Part shown: positions 15,926 to 24,955 of the stretch, piece by piece | Numbering within the stretch: position 1 is the stretch's first letter | How the letters are laid out: the number at the start of each line of letters is the position of its first letter | Source: Alphaproteobacteria bacterium | GTDB taxonomy: Bacteria; Pseudomonadota; Alphaproteobacteria; UBA8366; Aestuariispiraceae | Reading direction: 5' to 3' | DNA: 64,000 nt | Assembly (NCBI GenBank): GCA_024743195.1 | Contig: JANSXE010000007.1 | Span: forward strand, 62,001 to 126,000 | The notes under the pieces: model-generated | Told to the model about the DNA's origin: nothing | Databases searched by the model: none | The model's input: only the letters and a program-made list of their open reading frames with translations | Translations under genes and position numbers: made by a program

Positions 15926-18015
15926 GCGCCGCAGGGCGTGATCAGGGCGTCGAGGGCGAAGCACCCCTGCGGCGTCGCCAGCAGCGGATTGATCTCCACC
16001 GTCGCAGCCGGGGCGCAGGCGCCGGCCAGACGGGCGAAGGCCAGGATCGCGTCGACGACGGCCGCTCGGTCGCAAACCGGCCCGCCGCGATACCCGTCGA
16101 GCAGCGCCCCCGCCGTCAGCGCGGCCAGCATCGCCTCCGCCTCAGCCCGATCGAGCGGCGCCCGGCGGAAGACCACGTCCTCGAACAGCTCCGTCAACAC
16201 GCCGCCGGCGCCGACCATGATCATCAACCCGAAGGTCGGGTCGATCTGGCTGCCCAGGATCAGCTCGACGCCGCCGGAGAGCTGTTTCGCGGCGACAGCC
16301 CCCTCAAGCCGCGCGTCCGGCCGCGCGGATGAAACCTGCGCGGTCATGGCCTCGAAGGCGGCGGCCGCCTCCGCCGGCGTGCGCAGGCCGAGCCGCACCC
16401 CGCCGACGTCCGATTTGTGCGGCAGATCGGGCGACGCGATCTTCAGGACCATGGGCGCACCGATCTCGTCGAGCGCCGCGGCCGCCTGCCGCGCCGTGGC
16501 GACAAGGCGGAAGGGGGCCGTCGGCACGCCGGCCTCGGCGACGAGGCGCAGCGCCGCCGCCTCGGTCATCGAGGCGGTCGGCGGGTCGATCGTCGGCGCG
16601 GCGCGGCCGTCGGACGCGCGTTCCTGCGGCGCGGCGGCGCGTCCGGCGCGCGACCATCCGGCAAGCGCGCGGATCGCCGCGGTCGGATCGTCGAAGACGA
16701 GGAAGCCGGCCTCCTCCGCCCGAGCCGCGTTCGGCGCGTCATGCGGCGTGCAACTGATCAGCAGCGGGCCGTCCGGGCGCTGCAACGGCCGGACGGCGTC
16801 GAGGATCGGCCCGTACATGCGCGCCGACTCCCCGAAATAGGCGAGCGACATCAGCACCGCGTCGTAGGTTCCGTCCAGCATGGTCTCGACGCAGGCCGCC
16901 CAGACGGGCAGATCATTGACGGCCTGGGCCGTCGTATCCAGCGGATTGGCCGCACTGGCATACGGCGCCGCCTCGCGCAACCGCGCGGCCGCCGCCGGCG
17001 GCAAGGGCGGCAGCGACAGACCGCCCGCCGCCGCCTCGTCCGCCAGCATGACGCCGGCGCCGCCGGAAATCGTGACCACGCCGAGCCGCGCCAGCGCCGA
17101 GGGCGGCGCGCGCCGAACCGCGACATAGGCGATGTCGATCGCCTCCTGCAGATCGCGCACCCGCACGGCGCCGCATTGGCGCATCACGGCGTCGAAGACC
17201 CGATCGGTCCCGGCCAGCGCGCCGGTGTGCGACAGGGCGGCGCTGCGTCCCGCCTCGGTGCGGCCGGCCTTGATCATCAGCACCGGCTTGCCGGCGCGCC
17301 GGGCCGCGCTTAACGCGTCGGCGAGCGCCGGGCCGTCGCGCGCCGTCTCGGCGTAGCAGACGATCTGCGCCGTCTGCGCATCGGCGGCGAGATAGGCGAC
17401 CGCCTCCGCCAGATCCACATCGCCCTCATTGCCGGTGGAGATCGCCTTGCTGAGCCCCACCCGCCGCCGGCGGGCCAGCATCATGAGTTGCGACATCACC
17501 GCGCCGCTTTGGCTGGCGACCCCGACCGATCCGGCCCGGTGTCCGTCGTAATTGACCGCGTCCGTGAAGGTGGCGAGCAGCCCGCGATGCAGATCGATGA
17601 GGCCTAGGCAGTTCGGCCCCAGAAGCCGGACCTTGAGGGCGCGCGCCGTCCGGACCACCTCCTCCTCGCGCGCGCGTCCCGCCGCGCCGAGCTCGGCGAA
17701 GCCGGAGGTGAACAGGATCGCGGCGCGACAGCCGGCGCGCGCGCAATCCTGCAACGCCTCGACGACGCCGTCAGGCGGCACGGCGATGACGCCCAGATCG
17801 ACGGGGGCGCCGATCGCGGACGCGCTCTCATAGGCCGGCAGGCCCTGGATCTCTCGGCGATTGGGATTGACGGGATAGAGCGCGCGGTCGGGATCGCCCG
17901 CCAGCCAGGCCCGCTTCAGGGCGGCGACCGGCCGGCCGCCGATGCGCATCGGATCGGACGAGGCGCCGACCACCGCGACGCGCCGCGCCTCGAAGAACAG
18001 CGACAGATCGCCCAC
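15916..18015 (-). CDS. Acetate-CoA ligase (ADP-forming) family acyl-CoA synthetase, fused alpha-beta
   Basis: About 699 residues with an N-terminal CoA-binding Rossmann domain (VAVVGASSDP), a ligase-CoA domain with the phosphorylated histidine in SHTGALAGTD, and a C-terminal ATP-grasp domain (from about residue 480; VLKIASPDLPHKSDVGGVRLG). These enzymes interconvert an acyl-CoA and ADP with the free acid and ATP, or run in the activating direction. I choose the GTG at 18015, which has GGGAG upstream and lies just after the stop of the FAH gene. A GTG at 18054 would add 13 residues and overlap that gene. It is co-transcribed leftward with the FAH-family hydrolase. Confidence 0.9.
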   Translation of the reverse strand: MGDLSLFFEARRVAVVGASSDPMRIGGRPVAALKRAWLAGDPDRALYPVNPNRREIQGLPAYESASAIGAPVDLGVIAVPPDGVVEALQDCARAGCRAAILFTSGFAELGAAGRAREEEVVRTARALKVRLLGPNCLGLIDLHRGLLATFTDAVNYDGHRAGSVGVASQSGAVMSQLMMLARRRRVGLSKAISTGNEGDVDLAEAVAYLAADAQTAQIVCYAETARDGPALADALSAARRAGKPVLMIKAGRTEAGRSAALSHTGALAGTDRVFDAVMRQCGAVRVRDLQEAIDIAYVAVRRAPPSALARLGVVTISGGAGVMLADEAAAGGLSLPPLPPAAAARLREAAPYASAANPLDTTAQAVNDLPVWAACVETMLDGTYDAVLMSLAYFGESARMYGPILDAVRPLQRPDGPLLISCTPHDAPNAARAEEAGFLVFDDPTAAIRALAGWSRAGRAAAPQERASDGRAAPTIDPPTASMTEAAALRLVAEAGVPTAPFRLVATARQAAAALDEIGAPMVLKIASPDLPHKSDVGGVRLGLRTPAEAAAAFEAMTAQVSSARPDARLEGAVAAKQLSGGVELILGSQIDPTFGLMIMVGAGGVLTELFEDVVFRRAPLDRAEAEAMLAALTAGALLDGYRGGPVCDRAAVVDAILAFARLAGACAPAATVEINPLLATPQGCFALDALITPCGAQS

Positions 18016-18019
18016 CCGC

Positions 18020-18919
18020 TCAGGGCTCCCGCTCGCAGGGGTTCGAGAGCACACCGATCCCCGCCACCGTGATGGAGACCTGATCGCCGGGTTGCAGCCA
18101 TTCCTGCGGGTCGCGCCCCATGCCGACCCCGCCGGGCGTACCGGTGAAGATCAGATCCCCCGGCTTCAAGGTGAAGAACCGGCTGAGGAAGGAGACGATC
18201 GCCGGCGTCTGGAACACCCGCTCGCGGGTGTTCGACGCCTGCTTGGTCTCGCCGTTGACGCTGAGCGAGATCGCCAGGTCGGAATCGTCCGGCAACTCGT
18301 CCCGAGTGACGATCCACGGGCCGAGCGGCGAATTGGCGTCGCCCGACTTGCCGCGCATCGCCTGCGGGTCGGCCTTCTGGAAGTCCCGCGCGCTGACGTC
18401 GTTGCCGATCGTGAAGCCGGCGACATGCTCCATCGCCCGGGCCTCCGGTATATGCTTGCCGGCCGTCCCGATCACGATGACCAGTTCGGCCTCCCAATCC
18501 GGCATGGCGCTCTCTCGATTGAGGCGGATCGGCGCGCCGTGCCCGACCAGGCTGTTGGCGAACATACCGAAGGTCTGGATGCCGGTCGGGATGTCGCGCC
18601 CGATCTCCGCGCAATGGTCGCGATAGTTGAGGCCGACCCCGATGATCTTCTCCGGACGCGTCACCGGGGGCGCGAAGGCCAGATCGGCCAGAGGCCGGGT
18701 CAGATCCGGACGCTCCGCCGCCGCCCAGGCGGCCGCGTCGTCCGCCGCGCGCAGGGCGTCGGCGCCGCCGGCCAGAAGGGCTTCGATCGAGGCGGGCGGC
18801 GGCGCATCGGTGGTGCGGTGAAACGCCGACAGGGCGTCGTTCAGGTCGACGGCGGCCTCCCCAACGACGACCGCCGGGCGCTCGCCGCCCTCCGGCAGGC
18901 CATAGGTCATAAGGCGCAT
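18020..18919 (-). CDS. Fumarylacetoacetate hydrolase family protein
   Basis: A 299-residue protein with a variable N-terminal part and a full C-terminal FAH domain from about residue 90 (IIGVGLNYRDH). The divalent-metal ligands are visible as Glu143 and Glu145 (DWEAELVIVIG) and Asp174 (GNDVSARD). The family hydrolyses C-C bonds of acylpyruvates and related diketo acids, or acts as a hydratase or decarboxylase on oxo acids. It is the first gene of a leftward operon with the ADP-forming acyl-CoA synthetase, and site D lies upstream. The substrate is open. Confidence 0.93.
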   Translation of the reverse strand: MRLMTYGLPEGGERPAVVVGEAAVDLNDALSAFHRTTDAPPPASIEALLAGGADALRAADDAAAWAAAERPDLTRPLADLAFAPPVTRPEKIIGVGLNYRDHCAEIGRDIPTGIQTFGMFANSLVGHGAPIRLNRESAMPDWEAELVIVIGTAGKHIPEARAMEHVAGFTIGNDVSARDFQKADPQAMRGKSGDANSPLGPWIVTRDELPDDSDLAISLSVNGETKQASNTRERVFQTPAIVSFLSRFFTLKPGDLIFTGTPGGVGMGRDPQEWLQPGDQVSITVAGIGVLSNPCEREP

Positions 18920-18993
18920 TCTCGCTCCCTCCCCCCGATCCGCTGGGCCGCCGGGCCGCCAAGGCGATCAGCTTGACGGATCAATCTTTCCTG

Positions 18994-19031
18994 TTTTAGA
19001 AATTGTTTTCGACAATAAGAAATATACAGAG
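18994..19031. promoter_or_regulatory. Operator-like site D (candidate IclR site)
   Basis: TTTTAGAAA (G at 18999) is followed by GAAATATACAGAG (G at 19019), again 20 bp apart. It aligns without gaps to site B. It lies between the divergent FAH gene and the SDR at 19082. Confidence 0.6.
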
Positions 19032-19081
19032 TCCGGACAGGCGGTTCAATCACCGTTTCGCGCGCCGGAAGCGAGGGAGAG

Positions 19082-20005
19082 ATGACGGACAGCGCCCAAT
19101 GCCTGGCCGGAAAGGCCGTTCTGGTGACCGGCGCCGGGCGCGGCATCGGCCGGGAGATCGCGCTGGCTGCGGCGGCTGCGGGCGCCCAGGTGGTGATCAA
19201 CGACCCCGGCGTCTCGACCGGCGGCGAAGGCGGCGACCAAGCCCCGGCGGACGAGGTCGTCGACGTCGTCCGCGCGGCCGGCGGCGCGGCGGTCGCGGAC
19301 TATGGCGACGTGCGCGAGGCGGCGCACGCCGAGCGCATGGTCGCGACCGCGCTGGACGCCTTCGGTCGCTTGGACGGGGTCGTCAACAACGCCGGCATCC
19401 TGCGCGACCGGATCTTCCACAAGATGACCGCGGAGGAGTTCCGCGCCGTGATCGACGTCCATCTGATCGGCGCCTTCAACGTCTCCAGCGCGGCCGCCCA
19501 GCACTTCCGCAAGCAGGAAGCGGGCGCCTTCGTCCATTTCACCTCCGCCAGCGGTCTCGTCGGCAATTTCGGGCAGGCCAACTACATGGCGGCGAAGCTG
19601 GGAATCGTCGGCCTGTCGAAGTCGATCGCGCTGGACATGGGACGCTATCGTATTCGCTCCAACTGCATCTGCCCCTTCGCCTGGAGTCGGATGATCGGGA
19701 GCATCCCCGCCAACAGCCCCGAGGAGGAGGCGCGGGTCGAGAAGCTCAAGGCGATGGGGCCGGAGAAGATCGCCCCCATGGTCGTCTTCCTGCTGTCCGA
19801 CCTGGCGGCGTCGGTCACGGGCCAGATTTTCGCCGTGCGCCGCAACGAGATCATGCTGATGGGCCAGTCGCGCCCCCTGCGCTCCATGCAGCGCGCGGAA
19901 GGATGGGATCCCGAGAGTCTGGCCGAGCATCTCTTGCCTGCGATGGCGCCCGCCTTCTATCCGCTGGACCGTTCCGCGGACGTCTTTTCCTGGGATCCCA
20001 TATGA
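19082..20005 (+). CDS. SDR family oxidoreductase, MFE-2-like hydroxyacyl-CoA dehydrogenase
   Basis: A 307-residue SDR of the peroxisomal multifunctional enzyme type. TGAGRGIG is near residues 17-24, the insert VINDPGVSTGGEGGDQAPADEVV is characteristic of 17-beta-HSD type 4, and NNAG, TSASG and YMAAK complete the active site. These enzymes oxidise (3R)-hydroxyacyl-CoAs, which matches the (R)-specific MaoC hydratase encoded 3 kb away. The start has GGGAGAG a few bases upstream. It is followed 28 bp later by an aldehyde dehydrogenase, and the two form a short rightward operon behind site D. Confidence 0.92.
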   Translation: MTDSAQCLAGKAVLVTGAGRGIGREIALAAAAAGAQVVINDPGVSTGGEGGDQAPADEVVDVVRAAGGAAVADYGDVREAAHAERMVATALDAFGRLDGVVNNAGILRDRIFHKMTAEEFRAVIDVHLIGAFNVSSAAAQHFRKQEAGAFVHFTSASGLVGNFGQANYMAAKLGIVGLSKSIALDMGRYRIRSNCICPFAWSRMIGSIPANSPEEEARVEKLKAMGPEKIAPMVVFLLSDLAASVTGQIFAVRRNEIMLMGQSRPLRSMQRAEGWDPESLAEHLLPAMAPAFYPLDRSADVFSWDPI

Positions 20006-20033
20006 GCCGGCGGCGCGCCGGCGGGAGGCTCTG

Positions 20034-21515
20034 ATGAGCGAGTTGACGCCCTTCTACAACATCGTCGACGGCGCCCGGCGCGAGTCGGCCGAGACGTTTC
20101 TGTCCTACGACCCTTATCGCGGCGCGCCCTGGGCGGCGATCCCGCGCGGCGGCGCGGACGACGTCGACGCCGCGGTCGCCGCCGCCAAGCGCGCCTTCAA
20201 CGCGCAGGAATGGCGCGGGATGACGGCGACGGCGCGGGGCAAGCTGCTGGTCCGCCTCGCCGATCTGATCGCGGAGGAGAGCGACCGCCTCGCCCGGATC
20301 GAGACGCGCGACAACGGCAAGCTGCTGGCCGAGATGGCCGGCCAGCTGCGCTATGTCCCCGAATGGTATCGCTATTTCGGCGGCCTGGCGGACAAGATCG
20401 AAGGCGGCGTGCTGCCGATCGACAAGCCGGGGATGTTCGCCTACACGAAACAGGAGCCGCTGGGCGTCGTGGCCGCGATCGCGCCGTGGAACTCGCCGCT
20501 GCTGCTTCTCGCCTGGAAGCTGGCCCCGGCGCTGGCGGCCGGCAATACGATCGTCGTCAAACCGTCCGAGCATGCGTCGGCCTCGACTCTGGCCTTCATG
20601 GAGCTGTTTGAGCGCGCCGGCTTTCCCAAAGGCGTCGTCAACTCCGTCACCGGCATGCCGGGCGAGGTCGGGGTCCCCCTGGTCGCCCATCCGGACGTCG
20701 CCAAAGTCGCCTTCACCGGCGGCGAGGCGGGCGGGGCGGCCGTCTATCAGGCGGCCGCGGCCGGGTTGAAGCACGTCACCCTCGAGCTCGGCGGCAAGTC
20801 CGCCAATGTGGTGTTCGAGGACGCCGACCTGGAAAGCGCCGCGAACGGCGTCATCTCGGGCATCTTCGCGGCCAGCGGCCAGACCTGCATCGCCGGCTCT
20901 CGTCTCCTGGTGCATCGCTCGGTGCATGATGCGGTGTTGGAGAAGGTGGTGGCGATCGCCAAGACCGCACGGCTCGGCGACCCGATGGACCTGGAAACCC
21001 AGGTGGGTCCGATCACCACGCTGGCCCAGCGGGACAAGGTGATGGGCTATATCGACGTCGCGATCGACGACGGCGCGCGCTGCGAATTGGGCGGTCGCCG
21101 GCCGGAAAGCGCGGCGCTGGCCGACGGCTGGTTCGTCGAGCCGACGATCTTCTCGGACGTGAAAAACTCCATGCGCGTCGCGCAGGAGGAGATCTTCGGC
21201 CCCGTCCTGTCAGTGATCCGCTTCGACGACGAGGAGGAGGCCTTCGCGCTGGCCAACGACACCCAGTACGGGCTGGGCGCCGGCCTCTGGACCACCGACA
21301 TCGGTCGGGCGATCCGCGGCGCGGATCGTCTGGAAGCCGGAACGGTCTGGGTGAACACCTACCGCGCCGTCAGCTTCATGGCGCCGTTCGGCGGATACAA
21401 GCGCAGCGGCGTCGGCCGGGAAAGCGGCCAGGAAGCGATCAACGCCTATCTGCAGACGAAGAGCGTCTGGCTCAACACCGCCGGTCAGACCGGCAATCCC
21501 TTCGTTCTGAAATGA
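20034..21515 (+). CDS. Aldehyde dehydrogenase family protein
   Basis: A 493-residue NAD(P)-dependent ALDH of normal length. It has PWNSPLL in the N-terminal cofactor domain, the general-base glutamate in VTLELGGKSANVVF and the catalytic cysteine in SGQTCIAGSRL. Near the C-terminus are EIFGPVLSV and the oligomerisation tail GGYKRSGVGRESG. It oxidises an aldehyde to the acid. In the island it could remove an aldehyde released by a retro-aldol step. No acylating (CoA-dependent) features are evident. Confidence 0.95.
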   Translation: MSELTPFYNIVDGARRESAETFLSYDPYRGAPWAAIPRGGADDVDAAVAAAKRAFNAQEWRGMTATARGKLLVRLADLIAEESDRLARIETRDNGKLLAEMAGQLRYVPEWYRYFGGLADKIEGGVLPIDKPGMFAYTKQEPLGVVAAIAPWNSPLLLLAWKLAPALAAGNTIVVKPSEHASASTLAFMELFERAGFPKGVVNSVTGMPGEVGVPLVAHPDVAKVAFTGGEAGGAAVYQAAAAGLKHVTLELGGKSANVVFEDADLESAANGVISGIFAASGQTCIAGSRLLVHRSVHDAVLEKVVAIAKTARLGDPMDLETQVGPITTLAQRDKVMGYIDVAIDDGARCELGGRRPESAALADGWFVEPTIFSDVKNSMRVAQEEIFGPVLSVIRFDDEEEAFALANDTQYGLGAGLWTTDIGRAIRGADRLEAGTVWVNTYRAVSFMAPFGGYKRSGVGRESGQEAINAYLQTKSVWLNTAGQTGNPFVLK

Positions 21516-21532
21516 CCGCGCGGCGGTCCCGT

Positions 21533-22270
21533 CTAGACGGCCATCGCCTCAAGCTCCGCGCAGGCGCCGCGCAGAGCCTCGACATGCTCCTCAAGCCGAT
21601 CCTGCAGGCGGGTGACCGGCCCGGCGATGGCGACCCCGAAGGTGCGGCCGTGCAGGCGGATCGGCATCGCGATGGCGCCGACATCGACCACATTCTCGCC
21701 GCGCGTCATCTGGTAGCCGCGCGCGATCCCCTCCTCGACATCCTGCAGCAGGTCACGCTCCCCGCCCATGGTGCGGTCGGTGATGCGCTCGTATTTCAGG
21801 CTGTCCGCGATGCGCCGGCGCTGATCCGGCGGCAGGGTGGACAGCACCGCCTTTCCGATCGCGGTCGAATGAAGGGGCTTCCGCGCGCCGACTTCGGAGG
21901 TGTAGCGGATCGCCTGCCCGCCCTCGAAGACCTTGAGATAGAGGATCGCGGTGCCGGCGCTGGAGGCCTGGCCGAGGATGATCGTCTCGTTCGTCTTCTT
22001 TCGCAGGGCGGCGAGCACCGGCTCGAAGCGCAGCAGCAGCGGCTCCCCCTTCTCGATGGCGCGCGCGTTCGCCGCCATGCGGCCGGTCGGGTACCATTCC
22101 TTGCGCGACGAAACGCAATGCAGGTAGCCCTGCTCCTCCAACGTCTTGACGATCGAGAAGCAGCTTGAGACCGGCGCGCCCACGGCGTCGGAGAGTTGCG
22201 ACAGGGTCAGCGGCTTCTGCAGCGTTGCGAACGCTTCGAAGATCTCCAAAACGCGTTGTGCCGTCGCCAT
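21533..22270 (-). CDS. IclR family transcriptional regulator
   Basis: A 245-residue IclR protein. The N-terminal winged HTH covers about residues 5-65 (RVLEIFEAFA, then LSQLSDAVGAPVSSCFSIVKTLEEQGYL) and the C-terminal effector domain contains STAIGKAVLSTLP and RGYQMTRGENVVDVGAIAMPI. It is convergent with the aldehyde dehydrogenase and divergent from the mutase operon, across a 232-bp region that holds site E. It is the only regulator inside the 4.5-29.6 kb island, so it is the best candidate to bind sites A-E. The effector is probably a pathway acid or acyl-CoA. Confidence 0.94.
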   Translation of the reverse strand: MATAQRVLEIFEAFATLQKPLTLSQLSDAVGAPVSSCFSIVKTLEEQGYLHCVSSRKEWYPTGRMAANARAIEKGEPLLLRFEPVLAALRKKTNETIILGQASSAGTAILYLKVFEGGQAIRYTSEVGARKPLHSTAIGKAVLSTLPPDQRRRIADSLKYERITDRTMGGERDLLQDVEEGIARGYQMTRGENVVDVGAIAMPIRLHGRTFGVAIAGPVTRLQDRLEEHVEALRGACAELEAMAV

Positions 22271-22472
22271 CCGTCCGAATCCTCGCGGCAGCCCTCGGAA
22301 GCTGCATGTCTTGGTTGTGTTTTCCTCAAACTATCCGGTGCGGCCGACCGTCCGCAATCCTATAGCGTCGTCCTTCTACATCCTGCCGGTCCTCCGCGAA
22401 ACCCATGGACCGCCCGGATCGCCGGGTTTCGAGGCGGCGCGGGGCGCGCCGCCGGGAAAAACCACTGGACGC

Positions 22473-22504
22473 CGAATTTCGAAATATAGTAAAAAGTTTT
22501 CTAT
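22473..22504 (-). promoter_or_regulatory. Operator-like site E overlapping the mutase operon start
   Basis: Read on the minus strand, TAGAAAACTTTTTACT (GAAAAC G at 22501) is followed by GAAAT (G at 22480), 21 bp apart. The first half is nearly identical to site B. It covers a TATAGT (22485-22490, plus strand) that could be the -10 of the rightward operon, and it runs into the ATG at 22503, so a bound protein would block initiation. Confidence 0.5.
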
Positions 22505-23327
22505 GGGCGAAAGCAATACAATCCTCCACACCTCGGATGCGCCGGTTCTGGCCGCCCGCGAGGGCGATCGCTTGACCGTGACCATCAACCGGCCTGAAAG
22601 CCGCAACGCTTTGAGCCGCGCGGTCTTCGCGGCGCTCGCCCGGATCTTCACCGACGCGCGGACGGACGACACGCTGGCCTTCGCCGTGATTTCCGGCGCG
22701 GGCGATCGGGCCTTTGCGGCCGGCGGGGATCTGAAGGAGCTCGACAGTCTGCGCGACGAGGCGGACGTCAGCGCCTTCTCACGCGAGTGTCGCGCGGCCC
22801 TGGAGACAATCCGATCCTTTCCGGCGCCGGTGATCGCGGCGCTTAACGGCCCGGCGCTGGGCGGCGGGGCGGAACTCGCCCTCGCCTGCGATTTCCGGGT
22901 CGCGGCGCACACCGCCGGCATCGGCTTCCTGCAGGGCAAACTATCGCTGACCACCGCCTGGGGCGGCGGAATCGATCTCATGCGGCTGCTCGGCCCGACC
23001 CGAGCGATGGAGCTGTTGCTGTCCTCGCGGATTGTGCCGGCGCCGGAAGCGCTGGCCCTCGGCCTGATCGACGCGGCCGCCGCGGAGGGCGAATCGCTGA
23101 ACGCGGCGCTGACGCGCTTTCTCGACCGGTTCGCCCATCAGACGCCGCGCACCGCGCGCGGCTGCAAGGCGCTCGCCGCCGCCTATCGGCGCGGCGCCGG
23201 GCAGGCGGAGCTCGAGGCGGTGGAGACCGCGCACTACACCCGCACCTGGATGCATGACGACCACTGGGCGGCGGCCGACGCGGCGAAGGCGCGCTTGGGG
23301 GCCGGCGGAAAGGGAGGCGCGCGATGA
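22503..23327 (+). CDS. Enoyl-CoA hydratase/isomerase family protein
   Basis: A 274-residue crotonase-fold protein. It has the oxyanion-hole segments FAAGGDLKEL and GPALGGGAELALACD. The acid/base glutamates are partly replaced, since GKLSLTTAWGGG follows the second loop. The ATG at 22503 is chosen because homologous sequence begins about a dozen residues later; no good ribosome binding site precedes it, and a short or absent leader is possible. It opens the seven-gene mutase operon and overlaps the mutase large-subunit gene by 4 bp. It could hydrate, isomerise or hydrolyse a CoA ester. Confidence 0.9.
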   Translation: MGESNTILHTSDAPVLAAREGDRLTVTINRPESRNALSRAVFAALARIFTDARTDDTLAFAVISGAGDRAFAAGGDLKELDSLRDEADVSAFSRECRAALETIRSFPAPVIAALNGPALGGGAELALACDFRVAAHTAGIGFLQGKLSLTTAWGGGIDLMRLLGPTRAMELLLSSRIVPAPEALALGLIDAAAAEGESLNAALTRFLDRFAHQTPRTARGCKALAAAYRRGAGQAELEAVETAHYTRTWMHDDHWAAADAAKARLGAGGKGGAR

Positions 23328-24955
23328 CGACGCCGAAGCCCAAGGATGCGGCTGCGCCCGGCCCGGGCGGCGGCGACGCCGTGCCGCCCATCACGCCCTC
23401 CGGCCTGGAGCTGCCCGTCGTCGCCCGCGCCGAGGACGTCGACGCCGCGCGCATCGGCGAGCCGGGCGCCTACCCTTTCACGCGCGGCGTCTTTCCGAAC
23501 GGCTATCGCGGCCGGCTTTGGACGATCCGACAGTATTCGGGCTTCGGCTCGGCGGAGGAATCGAACGCGCGCTACCGTTTCCTGCTGGAGCAGGGTCAGA
23601 CCGGCCTGTCGGTCGCCTTGGACCTGCCCACCCAATGCGGCCTGGACCCGACCGATCCGCTCGCTCGGGCGGAGATCGGCAAGGTCGGCGTGTCGCTCTC
23701 CAACCTGTCCGAGATGGAGGTCCTGTTCGACGGCGTCGATCTGTCGAAGATCTCCACCTCCTTCACGATCAACGGGACGGCGGCGATCATCTATGCGATG
23801 TACGTCGCCTGCGCCGACAAGAAGGACGTCCCGCGCGAGGCCCTGACCGGCACCATCCAGAATGACATTCTGAAGGAATATGTGGCGCGTGGGACCTGGA
23901 TCTTCCCGGTGCGCCCATCGATGCGGATGATCGCCGACAGCATTCTCTATTCGAACGAGACCACGCCGCGCTTCAACCCGATCTCGATCGCCGGCGCGCA
24001 TGTGCGCGACGCGGGCGCGACGGCGGTCGAAGAGATGGCCTATACATTGGCCAACGGCGTCGCCTATGTCGAGGAGCTGCTGCGCCGCGGCGCGGATCCC
24101 GAGCGCTTCGCCGCGCGCCTCAGCTTCTTCTTCTACGTCCATATGGACCTGATGGAGGAGGTGGCGAAATTCCGGGCCGGTCGGCGCATCTGGGCCTCCC
24201 TCATCCGCGATCGGTTCGGCGTCGAGTCGCCCAAGGCGCAGCTGTTCCGCTTCGGCGTGGTCTGCGGCGGCTCGTCGCTCACCAGCGCCCAGCCCTACAA
24301 CAACATCATCCGCGTGACGGTCGAGACGATGGCCGCGGTCCTCGGCGGGGCCCAGTCGATCTTCACCTGCGCCTATGACGAGGCGTTTCAGATCCCGACC
24401 GAATTCTCGGCCGAGCTGGCGCTGCGCACGCAGCAGATCATCGCCCATGAAAGCGGCCTGGCGCGCACCGTCGACCCGTTCGGCGGCAGTTACGCCATGG
24501 AAGACCTGACCAACCGCACCGAGGAGGCGATCCGCGCGGTGATGGACGAGATCGACGCCTATGGCGGGGTCGAGAAGGCGATCGAGGACGGGTGGATGCA
24601 AGCGCGCATCGCCCGCCGGGCCTATGAGCGCAAGACCAAGGTCGATCGCGGCGAAACCGTGGTCGTCGGTCAGAACCGCTACCGGCGCGACGATCAGACG
24701 GACGATTATGGCGAGGTCTTCAAGCTGGACCCCGCCGCCGCCCGCCGGGTGGTCGAGAAGTATGAGGCGCTGCGCGACAGCCGCGACAGTCAAGCCGTCG
24801 AGCGCGCGCTGGCGGCTTTGCGCCGCGCCGCGTGGGGCCAGGAGAACGTCCTGCCCTATCTGGTCGATTGCTGCCACGCCTACGCGACGGTCGGCGAGAT
24901 GGTCGCCGAACTGAAGCGCGAGTGGGGCGAATTCCAGGAGCCTGTGAGACTATGA
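23324..24955 (+). CDS. B12-dependent acyl-CoA mutase, large subunit, non-canonical active site
   Basis: 543 residues, the substrate-binding TIM-barrel domain of the methylmalonyl-CoA mutase family without the B12 domain, which is encoded by the next gene. Compared with the Propionibacterium enzyme as I recall it, Tyr71, Gln179, Arg189 and His226 match its Tyr89, Gln197, Arg207 and His244. The Tyr/Arg pair binds the substrate carboxylate; hydroxyisobutyryl-CoA mutase has Ile/Gln there. Ala225 replaces Tyr243, and the conserved RTHxQTSG stretch reads RFGVVCGG (309-316), losing the His and Gln near 328 and 330. I infer rearrangement of a carboxylated acyl-CoA bulkier than or different from methylmalonyl-CoA. 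Confidence 0.9.
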   Translation: MTTPKPKDAAAPGPGGGDAVPPITPSGLELPVVARAEDVDAARIGEPGAYPFTRGVFPNGYRGRLWTIRQYSGFGSAEESNARYRFLLEQGQTGLSVALDLPTQCGLDPTDPLARAEIGKVGVSLSNLSEMEVLFDGVDLSKISTSFTINGTAAIIYAMYVACADKKDVPREALTGTIQNDILKEYVARGTWIFPVRPSMRMIADSILYSNETTPRFNPISIAGAHVRDAGATAVEEMAYTLANGVAYVEELLRRGADPERFAARLSFFFYVHMDLMEEVAKFRAGRRIWASLIRDRFGVESPKAQLFRFGVVCGGSSLTSAQPYNNIIRVTVETMAAVLGGAQSIFTCAYDEAFQIPTEFSAELALRTQQIIAHESGLARTVDPFGGSYAMEDLTNRTEEAIRAVMDEIDAYGGVEKAIEDGWMQARIARRAYERKTKVDRGETVVVGQNRYRRDDQTDDYGEVFKLDPAAARRVVEKYEALRDSRDSQAVERALAALRRAAWGQENVLPYLVDCCHAYATVGEMVAELKREWGEFQEPVRL

